Of a DNA stretch of 64,000 nt, positions 1 to 9,213 are shown in pieces. The notes below the pieces were generated by a model. It saw nothing but the letters and a program-made list of their open reading frames with translations, was not told where the DNA came from and made no database searches. The translations under genes were made by a program, and so were the position numbers. This stretch comes from Roseomonas mucosa (lineage in GTDB: Bacteria > Pseudomonadota > Alphaproteobacteria > Acetobacterales > Acetobacteraceae). How positions within the stretch are numbered: position 1 is the first letter of the stretch; each line of letters opens with the position of its first letter. The DNA lies in contig CAMDWG010000004.1 in NCBI GenBank assembly GCA_945878375.1, positions 1 through 64,000 of the forward strand, written 5' to 3'.

Positions 1-317
1 GGCGGGGCGGGCTGCGGCGGTGCGTCGCGCGGCGGCTCGGGCGGGGCAGGCGGCGCGGGCTCGGCGGGCTCTGGTGTCGGCACCGGGGAGGGCGCAGGCG
101 CAGGCCGCTCGCCCTGCGCCTGCTGCGGCGGGACGGGAGAGGTGAACTCCACCGTCACCGGCGTCTCCACCGGCGGCGGCAGCGGCTTGACATAGCCCCA
201 GATGACCCCGGCCAGCGCCAGGGCCACATGCAGGCCGAGCGAGACCACGAGCCAGCGGCGAAGCCGCCGGTCCTCGGGGTCCAGCCAGGCCGGCGCGGGG
301 GCCGCGAAACCGCTCAT
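1..317 (-). CDS. tolA: TolA/TonB-like energy-transducing protein, N-terminal part (cut by window edge)
   Basis: The start codon is at 315-317 and the frame stays open to the left edge, so about 105 residues are visible. They show a short cytoplasmic stretch ending in basic residues (DRRLRRW), one membrane segment (about residues 24-44) and then a Pro/Ala/Glu-rich periplasmic stretch, the layout of TolA and TonB proteins. It lies directly downstream of tolR, the usual place for tolA in the tolQRA operon. TolA bridges the TolQR motor to Pal and TolB during outer-membrane constriction. The C-terminal domain is missing, so a TonB assignment cannot be excluded; neighbours favour TolA. Confidence 0.8.
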   Translation of the reverse strand, partial: MSGFAAPAPAWLDPEDRRLRRWLVVSLGLHVALALAGVIWGYVKPLPPPVETPVTVEFTSPVPPQQAQGERPAPAPSPVPTPEPAEPAPPAPPEPPRDAPPQPAP

Positions 318-327
318 CGGGGTCCGT

Positions 328-849
328 TCAGCGCCCCTGCTGAGTCGCGGGCCGCGCCGACGGGGCGGCGGGCGGGCGCGCTTGCGGCGCGGGGGTCGCC
401 GCGCGGCCCTGCGGCTGTTCCGCCAGCAGCGCGACGCGGGAGAAGCCGGCGGCGCTGACCGTGCCCATCACCTCCATCACCCGGCCATAGCTGATGGCGC
501 GGTCGCCGCGGACGAAGATCCGCCGTTCGGGCTGGCCCTGGGGCTGGCTGCCCATGATCGCCTGCAGCTGCGGCACCAGGGCCTCCATCTCCACCTCCGT
601 CTCCTGGAGGAAGAGGCGGCCCTGGCTGTCCACGGTGATGGTCAGCGGTTCCTGTTCCTGCGGCAGCGGGGTGGCGTTGGTGCGCGGCAGATCCACCGGC
701 ACGCCGACCGTCATCAGCGGCGCGGCCACCATGAAGATGATGAGCAGCACCAGCACCACGTCCACGAAGGGCGTGACGTTGATCTCGCTCATCGGGCGGT
801 GGCGCCGCCCGCGGCCGCCGCCCCTGCGGCCCATGAGAGCCCCGGCCAT
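328..849 (-). CDS. tolR: TolR, ExbD-family proton-channel subunit
   Basis: This 173-residue ExbD/TolR-family protein works with TolQ as the inner-membrane motor of the Tol-Pal system. A Gly/Arg-rich N-terminus is followed by the family signature MSEINVTPFVDVVLVLL, which contains the single membrane helix and its conserved proton-carrying Asp. A periplasmic domain and a Pro/Ala-rich C-terminal tail follow. The start at 849 keeps the basic leader typical of alphaproteobacterial TolR; an internal Met 20 codons later is possible. It lies 4 bases after tolQ and 10 bases before the tolA start. Confidence 0.95.
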   Translation of the reverse strand: MAGALMGRRGGGRGRRHRPMSEINVTPFVDVVLVLLIIFMVAAPLMTVGVPVDLPRTNATPLPQEQEPLTITVDSQGRLFLQETEVEMEALVPQLQAIMGSQPQGQPERRIFVRGDRAISYGRVMEVMGTVSAAGFSRVALLAEQPQGRAATPAPQARPPAAPSARPATQQGR

Positions 850-853
850 GGCG

Positions 854-1612
854 CTATTCCACCGCCGCGCCGACGCGACCGCCGCGCGAGCCGGGCTCGG
901 CCGCGGCTTCGGACTGGCGCGACAGGATGGCCGCGAATTCCGCGGAGAAAGCTTCCATCCGCCCCGCGAAGCGCCCGAAATCGGTGGAGAAGGTGTTGTA
1001 GGCGATGGTCGCCGGGATCGCGGCCACGAGGCCGATCGCGGTGGCGAGCAGCGCTTCGGCGATGCCCGGCGCGACCACGGCCAGGGATGTGTTCTGCATC
1101 CCCGCGATGGCGGTGAAGCTGTTCATGATGCCCCAGACCGTGCCGAACAGCCCGATGAAGGGCGCCGCAGAGCCGACGGTCGCGAGGAACACCATCCAGC
1201 GCTCCAGCCGCTCCATCTCCCGCTCCACCGCCACTGCCATGGCGCGCTCGACGCGCTCCTTCATGCCGGTGACCGCGAGGTCGGAGCCGAGGCCACGGCC
1301 GGCAGAGCGCTTCCACTCCCGCATCCCCGCGCCGAAGACGGCGGCCAGCGGATGGGACGGGGTCTCCCCCTCTCGCACATGCAGTTCTTCCAGCGAGCCG
1401 CCGGACCAGAAGCGGTCCTCGAAAGCGTCGGCCTCGCGCTTGATGCGGCGCAGCGTGGTCAGCTTCTCGAACACAATGGCCCAGACCCAGATCGAGGCGA
1501 GAAGCAGGCCGAGCATGACCCCCTTCACCACCCAATCCGCCATCATGAACAGCGACCACAGCGACAGGTCGTGCGCCGCCGGGGCGAGTGCAGTCGCGGT
1601 CACATTGCCCAC
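854..1612 (-). CDS. tolQ: TolQ, MotA/ExbB-family proton-channel subunit
   Basis: A 252-residue MotA/TolQ/ExbB-family membrane protein. The first helix lies around residues 27-47 (VVKGVMLGLLLASIWVWAIV). A long cytoplasmic segment follows, and the paired helices near residues 140-210 include the family stretch GLFGTVWGIMNSF. With TolR it forms the proton-driven motor that energises TolA. It is the first gene of the visible tolQRA unit, with ybgC 60 bases upstream on the same strand, the usual ybgC-tolQRA order. Confidence 0.96.
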   Translation of the reverse strand: MGNVTATALAPAAHDLSLWSLFMMADWVVKGVMLGLLLASIWVWAIVFEKLTTLRRIKREADAFEDRFWSGGSLEELHVREGETPSHPLAAVFGAGMREWKRSAGRGLGSDLAVTGMKERVERAMAVAVEREMERLERWMVFLATVGSAAPFIGLFGTVWGIMNSFTAIAGMQNTSLAVVAPGIAEALLATAIGLVAAIPATIAYNTFSTDFGRFAGRMEAFSAEFAAILSRQSEAAAEPGSRGGRVGAAVE

Positions 1613-1671
1613 GCGGGCCTCCTCATCTCAATCGCCGCGGATCGCCTTGCGGCGACCCGGCTGTCTGACCC

Positions 1672-2103
1672 TCAGGCGGCATCGCCGCCCGAGATGCGCC
1701 CCGCCAGGGCACCGCGCCAGGGCTCGGGGATCCTGGACGGGCGGATCCCGTCGGACCGGACGCAGACCAGCCCGACATCCAGCGTGGCCAGCACCGCCCC
1801 CCCATCCTCCCGCAGCACAAGCTGCTCGAGGTCGAGCGTGGCGGCGCCGATGGCGCGGATGCGGGTCTCGACGATCAGGGGCTCATCGAGTCGGGCCGGT
1901 CGCACATACTCCACTTTGATGCGCCGCACTACGAGCATCGCCTGATGGCGCTCCATCATAAGCGCATGGGGCAACTGCATGGCACGCAAGGATTCGGTCC
2001 GCGCCCTTTCGGCCCAGCGGAGATAGGTGGCGTGATACGCCACACCGCCGGCATCAGTATCCTCAAAGTAGACCCGGACGGGAAAACGATGACTTTGAGT
2101 CAT
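1672..2103 (-). CDS. ybgC: YbgC-type acyl-CoA thioesterase of the Tol-Pal cluster
   Basis: A 143-residue hot-dog-fold thioesterase. The catalytic motif [17 protein letters not shown], with its Asp, lies near the N-terminus, and family length is normal. I chose the start at 2103 because it gives the standard N-terminus ([17 protein letters not shown]) and overlaps the ruvB stop as ATGA; the frame is open further upstream inside ruvB. YbgC hydrolyses acyl-CoA thioesters and sits beside tol-pal genes in many proteobacteria. Here it links the ruvCAB run to tolQRA, and translational coupling to ruvB is likely. Confidence 0.94.
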   Translation of the reverse strand: MTQSHRFPVRVYFEDTDAGGVAYHATYLRWAERARTESLRAMQLPHALMMERHQAMLVVRRIKVEYVRPARLDEPLIVETRIRAIGAATLDLEQLVLREDGGAVLATLDVGLVCVRSDGIRPSRIPEPWRGALAGRISGGDAA

Positions 2104-3167
2104 TCCCGTGGCGTGTCCCGCGCCGGATCGGAACCGGCCTCTCCGGTCAGCAGGTCGAGCTGCGCCACATAACCGGCCGGCGGGGTCAGGCCGAGGTGCC
2201 GCCACCCCGGCTCCCCCAGCACGCGCCCGCGCGGGGTCCGCAGCACCAGCCCTTCCTGGATCAGGAAAGGCTCCACCACCTCCTCCAGCGTATCGCGGGA
2301 TTCGGCCAGCGCGGCGGCCAGCGTCTCCACCCCCACCGGGCCGCCATTGTGGTGCTCCGCGATCCGCCGCAGGTAGCGCCGGTCCTGCGCGTCGAGTCCC
2401 CGACGGTCCACCTCCAGCCGGGCCAGCGCCGCATCGGCCATCGCGCGATCCGCCGGACGGCCGGCCGCCTGGGCAAAGTCCCGCACCCGCCGCAACAGCC
2501 GCCCCGCCACGCGCGGCGTGCCGCGCGAACGGCGCGCGATCTCGAGCGCCCCATCCTCCGCCAGGCCGAAGCCGAGCTTTTCGGCGCCGCGCCGGACGAT
2601 CAGCAGCAGTTCGTCCACATCGTAGAATTGCAGCCGCAGCGGGATGCCGAAGCGGTCGCGCAGCGGCTGGCTCAGCAGCCCCGCCCGGGTCGTGGCCCCG
2701 ACCAGGGTGAAGGGCGGCAGGTCGATCCGCACCGTCCGCGCCGCCGGCCCTTCCCCGATGATGAGGTCGAGCCGGTAATCCTCCATCGCGGGATAGAGCG
2801 TTTCCTCGATCGCCGGCTGCAGGCGGTGGATCTCGTCCACGAACAGCACGTCGCGCGGCTGGAGATTGGTCAGGATCGCCGCGAGGTCCCCCGCGCGCTG
2901 CAGGATCGGGCCGGAGGTCGCGCGGAACCCCACCCCCAACTCACGCGCCACGATCTGCGCCAGCGTCGTCTTGCCAAGGCCCGGCGGGCCGAACAGCAGC
3001 ACATGGTCCATCGCCTCGCCCCGTGCGCGGGCGGCGCCGACGAAGACCTCCAGATTCTCGCGCAGCGTCTTCTGGCCGATGAAATCCTTCAGCGTTTGCG
3101 GGCGCAGGCTGCCCTCCGCCGCGTCATCCTCCTGCCGCGCGGCGTCGGTGATGCGGTCCTCGCTCAT
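2100..3167 (-). CDS. ruvB: Holliday junction branch-migration helicase RuvB
   Basis: A 355-residue AAA+ ATPase, normal RuvB length. It has Walker A (GPPGLGKTT), Walker B with the sensor region (LFVDEIHRL), an arginine-finger region and the C-terminal winged helix. RuvB hexamers, loaded by RuvA, pump DNA through Holliday junctions during recombinational repair. Its start overlaps the ruvA stop and its stop overlaps the ybgC start, both as ATGA, so ruvA-ruvB-ybgC should be translationally coupled. No LexA-type GTTC-N7-GTTC box was seen just upstream of ruvC or ruvA. Confidence 0.98.
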   Translation of the reverse strand: MSEDRITDAARQEDDAAEGSLRPQTLKDFIGQKTLRENLEVFVGAARARGEAMDHVLLFGPPGLGKTTLAQIVARELGVGFRATSGPILQRAGDLAAILTNLQPRDVLFVDEIHRLQPAIEETLYPAMEDYRLDLIIGEGPAARTVRIDLPPFTLVGATTRAGLLSQPLRDRFGIPLRLQFYDVDELLLIVRRGAEKLGFGLAEDGALEIARRSRGTPRVAGRLLRRVRDFAQAAGRPADRAMADAALARLEVDRRGLDAQDRRYLRRIAEHHNGGPVGVETLAAALAESRDTLEEVVEPFLIQEGLVLRTPRGRVLGEPGWRHLGLTPPAGYVAQLDLLTGEAGSDPARDTPRE

Positions 3168-3787
3168 CGCGGCGCCATGTCCTTCAGCGCCTCGGTGATC
3201 AGGGTTTCGAGGGCTGCGTCGCGGCCGATGCGCTTGGCCGCGCGGGCGACGGCGGCGGCGGCCTCGGGCCGCTTCATGCCGAGATTGACCAGGGCGGAGA
3301 CGGCATCGCCCTCAGCCCCCTCGGGCATGGCGGCGGCAATGGGGATGCCCCCTGCCCCATCCGCGTCCGGCGTCGCGCGGCCGACGGCCCATTTCTGCAT
3401 CGCGGGTTCGTCGATGATGCGGTTCGCGGTGGCAGCGCCCAGCCCCTTCACCTCCGAGAGCTTCTTGCGTTCCTTCGCCGCGATGGCGGCGGCCAGCTGG
3501 TTGGGCGAGAGGCCCGAGAGCACCAGCAGCGCCTTCTGCGGCCCGACCGTCTTCACCTCGATCAGCGCCCGAAACGCCTCGCGCTCCGTCGCGTCGGCGA
3601 AGCCGAACAGGGTGATGGCATCCTGGCTGACGCGGGTTTCCACCAGCAGCTTCTGCGCGCCATCCTTGGCGGTGAGCTTGTCGAGCGTCTTGCGCGAACA
3701 GGCAACGAGGTAGCCGACGCCGTTGACGTCCAGCACGCAGCCGCCTTCGTGGACGCTGTCGACGCGGCCGGTAAGGCTGCCGATCAT
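3164..3787 (-). CDS. ruvA: Holliday junction DNA-binding protein RuvA
   Basis: A 207-residue protein starting [12 protein letters not shown], the typical RuvA N-terminus (OB-fold domain I). Helix-hairpin-helix motifs in domain II follow ([23 protein letters not shown]), then a linker and C-terminal domain III ([13 protein letters not shown]), which contacts RuvB. The start at 3787 fits the family; the open frame upstream runs through a repeat and is not expected to be protein. The nearest Shine-Dalgarno-like GAGGG lies in that repeat, 10 bases before the ATG, so the repeat may supply the ribosome-binding site. It overlaps ruvB by 4 bases. Confidence 0.97.
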   Translation of the reverse strand: MIGSLTGRVDSVHEGGCVLDVNGVGYLVACSRKTLDKLTAKDGAQKLLVETRVSQDAITLFGFADATEREAFRALIEVKTVGPQKALLVLSGLSPNQLAAAIAAKERKKLSEVKGLGAATANRIIDEPAMQKWAVGRATPDADGAGGIPIAAAMPEGAEGDAVSALVNLGMKRPEAAAAVARAAKRIGRDAALETLITEALKDMAPR

Positions 3788-3905
3788 CGGTTGTTGGCCC
3801 TCAGACGCCGGGCGCGCGCTCCGCGCGCTTGGCTTCGCGGCACCGGCCGCGGCGGCCATTCGGCCGCTCGGCTGGACAAGCCAGCCGCCTGGCCCGGATC
3901 TGCGA
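3788..3905 (-). repeat. Dispersed intergenic element, copy A (between ruvC and ruvA)
   Basis: The spacer between ruvC and ruvA consists almost wholly of a GC-rich element. Read on the minus strand, it shares 28 identical bases (plus-strand positions about 3845-3872) with the spacer before aat (about 34990-35017). Its last ~50 bases match the end of the elements at 25541-25677 and 55441-55730, finishing in the same CTGAGGGC block. It abuts the ruvA start codon and so also forms the ruvA leader. The match is by eye; boundaries are approximate. Confidence 0.75.
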
Positions 3906-4430
3906 TCATGTGCCAGCCCTCGCGACGGCGGCGGAATAGGCGTTGCGGGTCGCGCGGTGATGCGCGTGGCAGATCGCAATCGCCAGCGCATCCGCCGCAT
4001 CGGCCCGCTTGAAGGTCACGCCGGGCAGCAATTGCCGCACCATCGCCTGCACCTGTTCCTTCGCCGCATGGCCGTTGCCGACCACGGCGCGCTTCACTTC
4101 CATCGCGCCGTACTCCCGCACCACCAACCCCGCCAGGGCAGGCGCCAGCAGTACCACCCCGCGCGCCTGGCCGAGCTTCAGCGCGCTTTCGGGATTGCGC
4201 GCCACATAGGTGTGCTCCACCGCCGCTTCATCGGGGGTCCAGGCCGCGATCACCTCCGCCAGGCCCCGGTGCAGCACCAGCAGGCGGTCGGGCAGGTCTT
4301 CCTTCGGCGTGGTGGAGATCACGCCATCGCCGAGGAAGCGCAGCCGGAAGCCGTCATGCTCCACCATCCCCCAGCCGGTGTGCTGGAGGCCGGGATCGAG
4401 GCCGAGGATGCGAATCGGGGCCGACGCCAT
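3906..4430 (-). CDS. ruvC: Holliday junction resolvase RuvC
   Basis: A 174-residue endonuclease of the RNase H-like fold that cuts Holliday junctions symmetrically. The catalytic acidic residues are visible: Asp in ILGLDPGLQHTG, Glu in AAVEHTYVARNPES, and the C-terminal Asp pair in RADAADALAIAICHAH. I chose the start at 4430 (MASAPIRILGLDPG); the longer open frame would run towards the divergent patatin gene. It precedes ruvA by 118 bases, filled by a repeat, rather than being tightly coupled. Confidence 0.97.
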   Translation of the reverse strand: MASAPIRILGLDPGLQHTGWGMVEHDGFRLRFLGDGVISTTPKEDLPDRLLVLHRGLAEVIAAWTPDEAAVEHTYVARNPESALKLGQARGVVLLAPALAGLVVREYGAMEVKRAVVGNGHAAKEQVQAMVRQLLPGVTFKRADAADALAIAICHAHHRATRNAYSAAVARAGT

Positions 4431-4541
4431 GCATCTGCATAGCGCGACAAGGCGCCGGAAGGGCAGGCCCGCTCGCCTTCGCCGGTCGGCTTGGCTAAGT
4501 TGCGCTCCGGTAGTGTTTCTCTCCTGTGGTCCTCCTCCCCC

Positions 4542-5789
4542 ATGCGCCCACCCGGCCATCCATCACCTTGCCTGCCCCGGCGCCCGGCCGGCCGTCGGTC
4601 CCTGTTCCAGGCTGCGGCAGGGCTGTCGCTGGCCGCCGCGCTGCCGGCCTGCGCCATCCCGACCCGGCTGCCGCCGGTGCCACGCGGCCAGGCTGGTCGC
4701 GCGACGGTGCTCGGCCTGCCGAATGAGCGCTTCCGGCCAGGACTGGCCCAGGACCAGGCGGCGATCGAGCAGGAATTCATCGCCGCGCAGGCCCGCCAGC
4801 GCCGTCATCTTGGCTTCGGCCCCACCGCCATCCTGCCCACGCTCGACATGCTGGCGATCTCGGGCGGGGGGGAGAATGGCGCCTTCGGGGCGGGGTTGCT
4901 GAATGGCTGGACCCGGCATGGCAGCCGCCCGGTCTTCGACCTGGTCACCGGCGTTTCGACCGGCGCGCTGACCGCGCCCTTCGCCTTTATCGGGCCGAGC
5001 CAGGACGAGGCGCTGCGCCGGGTCTACACGGAGATCTCGCCCGAACGGGTGCTGGTCCGGCGCTGGCTGACGGCGGCGATCTTCGATGATGGCCTGGCCG
5101 ACACGGCGCCATTGTTCGCCACCATCGCGGAATACCTCGATGAAGCGATGCTGACGGCGATCGCACGCACCCATGACGAAGGCCGATTGCTCCTGATCGC
5201 GAGCACGGACCTCGACGCCCAGACGCCGGTGATCTGGAACATCGGCGCCATCGCGAAAAGCGGGCATCCGCACGCGCTGGACACGATACGCCGGATCCTG
5301 CTGGCCTCCGCCGCGATCCCCGGCGCCTTCCCGCCGGTGATGTTCGACGTCACCATCGACGGGCGGCCGCACCAGGAGATGCATGTGGATGGCGGCACCT
5401 TCGTGCAGGCCTTCCTCTACCCCGGCGTCGTCACGCGGGAACGGCGACAGAGGCTGGCGCGCCACCAGCGGATCAACCCGGCCAGGGCCTGGATCATCCG
5501 CAACGGCCGCCTCGATGCCGAATGGGCGGCGGTGGACCGGCGCGCCATCACCATCGCCGGCCGCGCCGTATCCACCCTGACCGCCGCGAGCGGCCTGAAC
5601 GACGTGGTGCGGATGTACTTCACCACGCAGCGCGACGAGATCGACTACAACCTCGCCTTCATCCGCCCTGACTTCACCGGGGTCTACACCGAGCCCTTCG
5701 AGCAGAGCTACATGCGCGAACTCTACGACTACGGCGAAGCGCTGGGGCGGCGCGGCTATGAATGGAGCAAGGTGCCGCCTATCGGGTGA
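4542..5789 (+). CDS. Patatin-like phospholipase, predicted lipoprotein
   Basis: A protein of about 415 residues with the patatin lipase fold. It has the oxyanion loop GGGENGAFGAG, the nucleophile elbow GVSTG and the catalytic Asp in VDGGTF. The N-terminus has Arg residues, a hydrophobic stretch and a lipobox-like ALPAC, which predicts export and lipidation. I prefer the ATG at 4542 because the signal region then has a normal length; an ATG at 4491 is also in frame. It would hydrolyse acyl esters of phospholipids at the envelope. It diverges from ruvC across about 110 bases. Confidence 0.88.
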   Translation: MRPPGHPSPCLPRRPAGRRSLFQAAAGLSLAAALPACAIPTRLPPVPRGQAGRATVLGLPNERFRPGLAQDQAAIEQEFIAAQARQRRHLGFGPTAILPTLDMLAISGGGENGAFGAGLLNGWTRHGSRPVFDLVTGVSTGALTAPFAFIGPSQDEALRRVYTEISPERVLVRRWLTAAIFDDGLADTAPLFATIAEYLDEAMLTAIARTHDEGRLLLIASTDLDAQTPVIWNIGAIAKSGHPHALDTIRRILLASAAIPGAFPPVMFDVTIDGRPHQEMHVDGGTFVQAFLYPGVVTRERRQRLARHQRINPARAWIIRNGRLDAEWAAVDRRAITIAGRAVSTLTAASGLNDVVRMYFTTQRDEIDYNLAFIRPDFTGVYTEPFEQSYMRELYDYGEALGRRGYEWSKVPPIG

Positions 5790-5796
5790 AGCGGCG

Positions 5797-5817
5797 GCGG
5801 GAGCCGAGGCCTCCCGC
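5797..5817. terminator. Hairpin between convergent genes
   Basis: A perfect 7-bp stem (5797-5803 with 5811-5817) and 7-base loop just after the patatin-like gene, in the spacer shared with convergent yebC. There is no T-run, so its terminator role is inferred from position. Confidence 0.45.
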
Positions 5818-5863
5818 GACATCGCAAGCCAACTGGCCGGGCAACACTCCTGCGCCGTCAGCC

Positions 5864-6613
5864 CTACGCCGTCAGCGCGTCCATCGCGGCCTCATCGGCC
5901 TCGAGATTCGCATAGACCTGCTGCACATCGTCATGGTCGTCCAGCGCGTCGAGCAGCTTCATCACCTCCGCCGCCTTATCCGCATCCAGCCCCAGCATGG
6001 TGGAGGGCCACCATTCCAGCCGCGCGGCTTCCGCGGTGCCGAAGCGCGCCTCCAGCGCGTCGCGCACGGTCGCGAAATCCTCGACCGAGGTGGAGACCTC
6101 ATGGCCCTCCTCCCCGCTTTCGGCATCCTCGGCGCCGGCCTCGATTGCCGCTTCCAGCATCGCATCCGCGCTGGCGACCGAGGCGGGGTAGCGCAGCACG
6201 CCCTTTCGGTCGAACTGGAAGGCGACCGAATTGGTCTCCCCCAGCGCGCCGCCGCCCTTGGCGAAGATGGAGCGCAGGTCGCCGCCGGTGCGGTTGCGGT
6301 TGTCGGTCAGCGCCTCGACGATCACCGCGATGCCGTGCGGGCCGTAGCCCTCGTAGCGGACTTCCTCGTAATTCTCGCCCGCCGCGCCCTGGGCGACGCG
6401 CTTGATGGCGCGGTCGATGGTGTCGCGGGTCATGTTGGCGACCAGCGCCGCCTTCACCGCCGCGCGAAGCCGCGGGTTGTGGGCCGGGTCGGGCATGCCG
6501 GTCTTGGCGGAGACGGTGATTTCGCGAATCAGCTTGCCATAGGCGCGGGCGCGCTTGGCGCCCTGCGCCTGCTTGCGGTGCATCACGTTCTTGGCGTGGG
6601 AATGGCCGGCCAT
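5864..6613 (-). CDS. yebC: YebC/PmpR-family regulator
   Basis: A 249-residue YebC/TACO1-family protein beginning [19 protein letters not shown], the canonical N-terminus. Later family blocks include [19 protein letters not shown] and [10 protein letters not shown]. Members act as DNA-binding regulators or, in recent work on the family, as factors that relieve ribosome stalling at polyproline stretches. The latter is notable because the EF-P modification genes epmA and epmB are also in this window, though far away. In many bacteria yebC neighbours ruvC; here only the patatin gene separates them. Confidence 0.96.
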   Translation of the reverse strand: MAGHSHAKNVMHRKQAQGAKRARAYGKLIREITVSAKTGMPDPAHNPRLRAAVKAALVANMTRDTIDRAIKRVAQGAAGENYEEVRYEGYGPHGIAVIVEALTDNRNRTGGDLRSIFAKGGGALGETNSVAFQFDRKGVLRYPASVASADAMLEAAIEAGAEDAESGEEGHEVSTSVEDFATVRDALEARFGTAEAARLEWWPSTMLGLDADKAAEVMKLLDALDDHDDVQQVYANLEADEAAMDALTA

Positions 6614-6752
6614 GGCCAGGGGGCTCCGTCGGTCGCGTCAGGGGGGCACCGGATAGCCCAGCCTTGGGGCGGGCGGCAAATCCGGGCACAAAGCGAATTA
6701 GATCGTATTCTTTCAACCCTGGGTTTACCGGTTCCGCGTCATCCTGCCGACC

Positions 6753-8273
6753 ATGGCTGGACCGGTCCCATCCTCGCTCGCCGCGCGAACCCTGCCGTCG
6801 CTCGCGGGGCTCGCCGCCCTCCTCGTGGCCGGCGCGGCCTTCTGGCTGACCGGGCGACAGCAGGCCGCCAGCGCCCCGGTCGCGGCCCTGGCGATGGCGG
6901 CCTTGGCGGCGGCGCTGGTCCTGCCGCTGGCGGCCGGCCTCGCGCGGCGGATGGCGCGGGCACGGCCGGAGCCGCCGCAGACCCGCGATGCGCTGACCGG
7001 CCTGCCCGCCCATGCCGGATTCCGCGAACGGCTGGACGCCAGCCTCGCCCTGGCGCGCCGCCAAGGCTGGAAAAGCGGCGTCCTGGTGCTCGACCTGCGG
7101 CATTTCCGGGAGGTCAACGAAGCCCATGGCCGCGCCGGCGGCGACCTGGCGCTGCGGCTGGTGGCCGCGCGGCTGCGGGAAGCTGTCCGGCGGGAAGATA
7201 TCGTGGCCCGCCTCGGCGCGGACCGCTTCGCTGTCGTGCAGACCGCGCTGCAGGACCCCGGCGGCGCGCTGCAACTGGCCGAGCGCATCGTCGCCGCGCT
7301 GGCCCCGCCCCTGCCGATCGACGGGGCGAGCCCCACCGTCACGGCCGATATCGGCATCGCCATCGCGCCCGATGACGGGGACGAGGCCGGGCTGCTGCTG
7401 GCCCGCGCCGAGGATGCGCTGACCGCCGCCCGCGCCGCGCCGCTTCCCAGCATCCATTGCTTCGCCCCTGGCCAGGAAGCCGCGCTGCGCGACCGCCGCC
7501 GGCTGGAACGGGAGTTGCGGGAGGCCATCGCGGCCGGCGCGCTGACGCTCCACTGGCAGCCCCAGCGGCGGCTGTCGGACCGGTCCCTGATCGGCTTCGA
7601 GGCCCTGGTCCGCTGGCCCCACCCGGAGCGCGGGATGATCACGCCCGACGACTTCATCCCGCTGGCGGAGGCGAGCGGGCTGATCGTGCCGCTCGGCGCC
7701 TGGGTACTGCGCGCCGCCACGGCGGAGGCCGCGACCTGGCCGGGTGGGCTGAAGGTTGCGGTCAACCTCTCGGCCGCGCAGGTGCGGGCGGAGGGGCTTC
7801 TCGCCACCGTCGCCGATGCGCTGGCCGAAAGCGGCCTGCCGCCGCATCGGCTGGAACTGGAAGTGACCGAGAGCCTGCTGCTGCGGGAAGACCAGCACTC
7901 GGCGGGGGTGCTGGCCGGGCTGCAGGATCTCGGCGTGTCGATCTCGCTCGATGATTTCGGCACCGGCTGGTCGAGCCTTGCCTATCTCCGGCGCTTTCCC
8001 TTCGACCAGATCAAGATGGACCGGGCCTTCCTGCGCGACCTCGGCGCCGATCCGCGGGTCGGCGCGGTGGTGAATGCGATCCTCTCGCTCGGCCGGGGCT
8101 TGGGCATGACAGTGGTGGCGGAAGGGATCGAGACGGAGGAACAGGCGCAGCGCCTGCTGGCGCTGGGCTGCGAGCGCGGCCAGGGCTGGCATCTCGGCCG
8201 CCCCGCCCCGGCCGAACAGGCCCGCAAGCTGGTGGCGGCGGAGATGCGGCACCGCACCCCGACCGCCGCGTGA
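6753..8273 (+). CDS. Membrane GGDEF-EAL protein, probable c-di-GMP phosphodiesterase
   Basis: A 506-residue protein with two N-terminal membrane segments (about residues 12-30 and 40-60), a GGDEF-like domain (about 75-235) and an EAL domain (about 250-500). The GGDEF signature is degenerate (LGADRFAV), so cyclase activity is unlikely. The EAL domain keeps EALVRW, VNLSAAQVR, LEVTES, DDFGTGWSSL, the Lys in FDQIKMDRAF, and VAEGIETEEQ, so it should hydrolyse c-di-GMP. The final loop reads GWHLGRP, slightly off the usual form. The degenerate GGDEF may sense GTP. It stands alone, divergent from yebC. Confidence 0.92.
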   Translation: MAGPVPSSLAARTLPSLAGLAALLVAGAAFWLTGRQQAASAPVAALAMAALAAALVLPLAAGLARRMARARPEPPQTRDALTGLPAHAGFRERLDASLALARRQGWKSGVLVLDLRHFREVNEAHGRAGGDLALRLVAARLREAVRREDIVARLGADRFAVVQTALQDPGGALQLAERIVAALAPPLPIDGASPTVTADIGIAIAPDDGDEAGLLLARAEDALTAARAAPLPSIHCFAPGQEAALRDRRRLERELREAIAAGALTLHWQPQRRLSDRSLIGFEALVRWPHPERGMITPDDFIPLAEASGLIVPLGAWVLRAATAEAATWPGGLKVAVNLSAAQVRAEGLLATVADALAESGLPPHRLELEVTESLLLREDQHSAGVLAGLQDLGVSISLDDFGTGWSSLAYLRRFPFDQIKMDRAFLRDLGADPRVGAVVNAILSLGRGLGMTVVAEGIETEEQAQRLLALGCERGQGWHLGRPAPAEQARKLVAAEMRHRTPTAA

Positions 8274-8299
8274 GGCGCCGAGGAGACCGGCGCGGCCAC

Positions 8300-9076
8300 C
8301 TAGCGGGGCAACAGCCGGGCCGTGACCGGCACGAAGGGGGCCGCCGCGAATCCCGCACGCATGGTCGCCTGATCGGCGAAGCGCGTGCCCGGTGCGAAAC
8401 GCCGCGCGGTCCAGCGCAGCACGACCTCGGGCCCCAGGAAGGGCCAGGGATCGACGGTCATCACGCCCTCCCCTTCCTCCAGCCGCAACGGCACCGTTCC
8501 CCCGTCGGCCAGCGGCGCCTGCGGGGTCCAGCCGAGGGTCTCCACCCCGCCGCAGACGGCAAGGCTCAGCGCATCCGTCACCGCGACCAGGGCGGCTGCA
8601 TCCTCCACCTGCCGGTCGGTGGCGCCGACCGCCGCCATCAGCCGGGTCCGCAGCACGGCCTGGTCGCGCTGATAGGCCGCCACAGCCTCGGCATCGGCAT
8701 CACCCCCGGATGCGTGGTGGCACCCCTGGTAGGCGGCGTAGATGCGGGAACCATGGCGGCTCACCAGCAGCCCAACCCAGGGGCCCCAGGCGGCGATGGC
8801 GCGTTCCACCCCCTCGGCCCACATCGGCGCATGGAGCCGGGCGCCGAGGTGGCGGAACAGCGTCGGCCGGCCGGTGGCGGGATCGAGGCTGGGGTCCGCT
8901 TCCCAGCCCATCCAGGCGACATCGTGCTGGGCGCAGGCGGTCGCCACTTCCTCGAACGGATCGGGCCGCAGGAAGGGGGGCCTGCCCCATTCGCGCAACA
9001 TCTGGCCCGAAACCAGGGCGTGCATCGGCTGGCTGATGGCGAGCCAGGACCCGTCGGGGAAATCCCTGAACAGCAT
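8300..9076 (-). CDS. DUF3891 family protein
   Basis: About 258 residues, starting MLFRDFPDGSWLAISQPMHA. The pattern ISQPMHALVSGQ, AQHDVAWMGWE and LDPATGRP matches the DUF3891 family, which has no assigned function. The conserved His and Asp residues in the blocks HALVSG and QHDVAW suggest a metal site, but that is inference. I chose the ATG at 9076 because the family usually begins there; an in-frame ATG at 9142 would add 22 residues of atypical sequence. It diverges from pntA. Confidence 0.75.
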   Translation of the reverse strand: MLFRDFPDGSWLAISQPMHALVSGQMLREWGRPPFLRPDPFEEVATACAQHDVAWMGWEADPSLDPATGRPTLFRHLGARLHAPMWAEGVERAIAAWGPWVGLLVSRHGSRIYAAYQGCHHASGGDADAEAVAAYQRDQAVLRTRLMAAVGATDRQVEDAAALVAVTDALSLAVCGGVETLGWTPQAPLADGGTVPLRLEEGEGVMTVDPWPFLGPEVVLRWTARRFAPGTRFADQATMRAGFAAAPFVPVTARLLPR

Positions 9077-9213
9077 CGCATGCCCCTGTCGGCGGCCAGG
9101 ACCAAAGGCCAGCAGATGAGGTCGCGGAAAGCCTTTCGCCATCCCTTGCCTTGCCAGAGGCGGGTTTGAACGTCATATCGCGCGCCTCAGCCTCAACCGG
9201 GGGATCTATTGGC

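Noticed and set aside
3788-4000. N-terminal extension of ruvA into the repeat
   Set aside because: RuvA begins at MIGSLTG in the family; the extension is translated repeat DNA.
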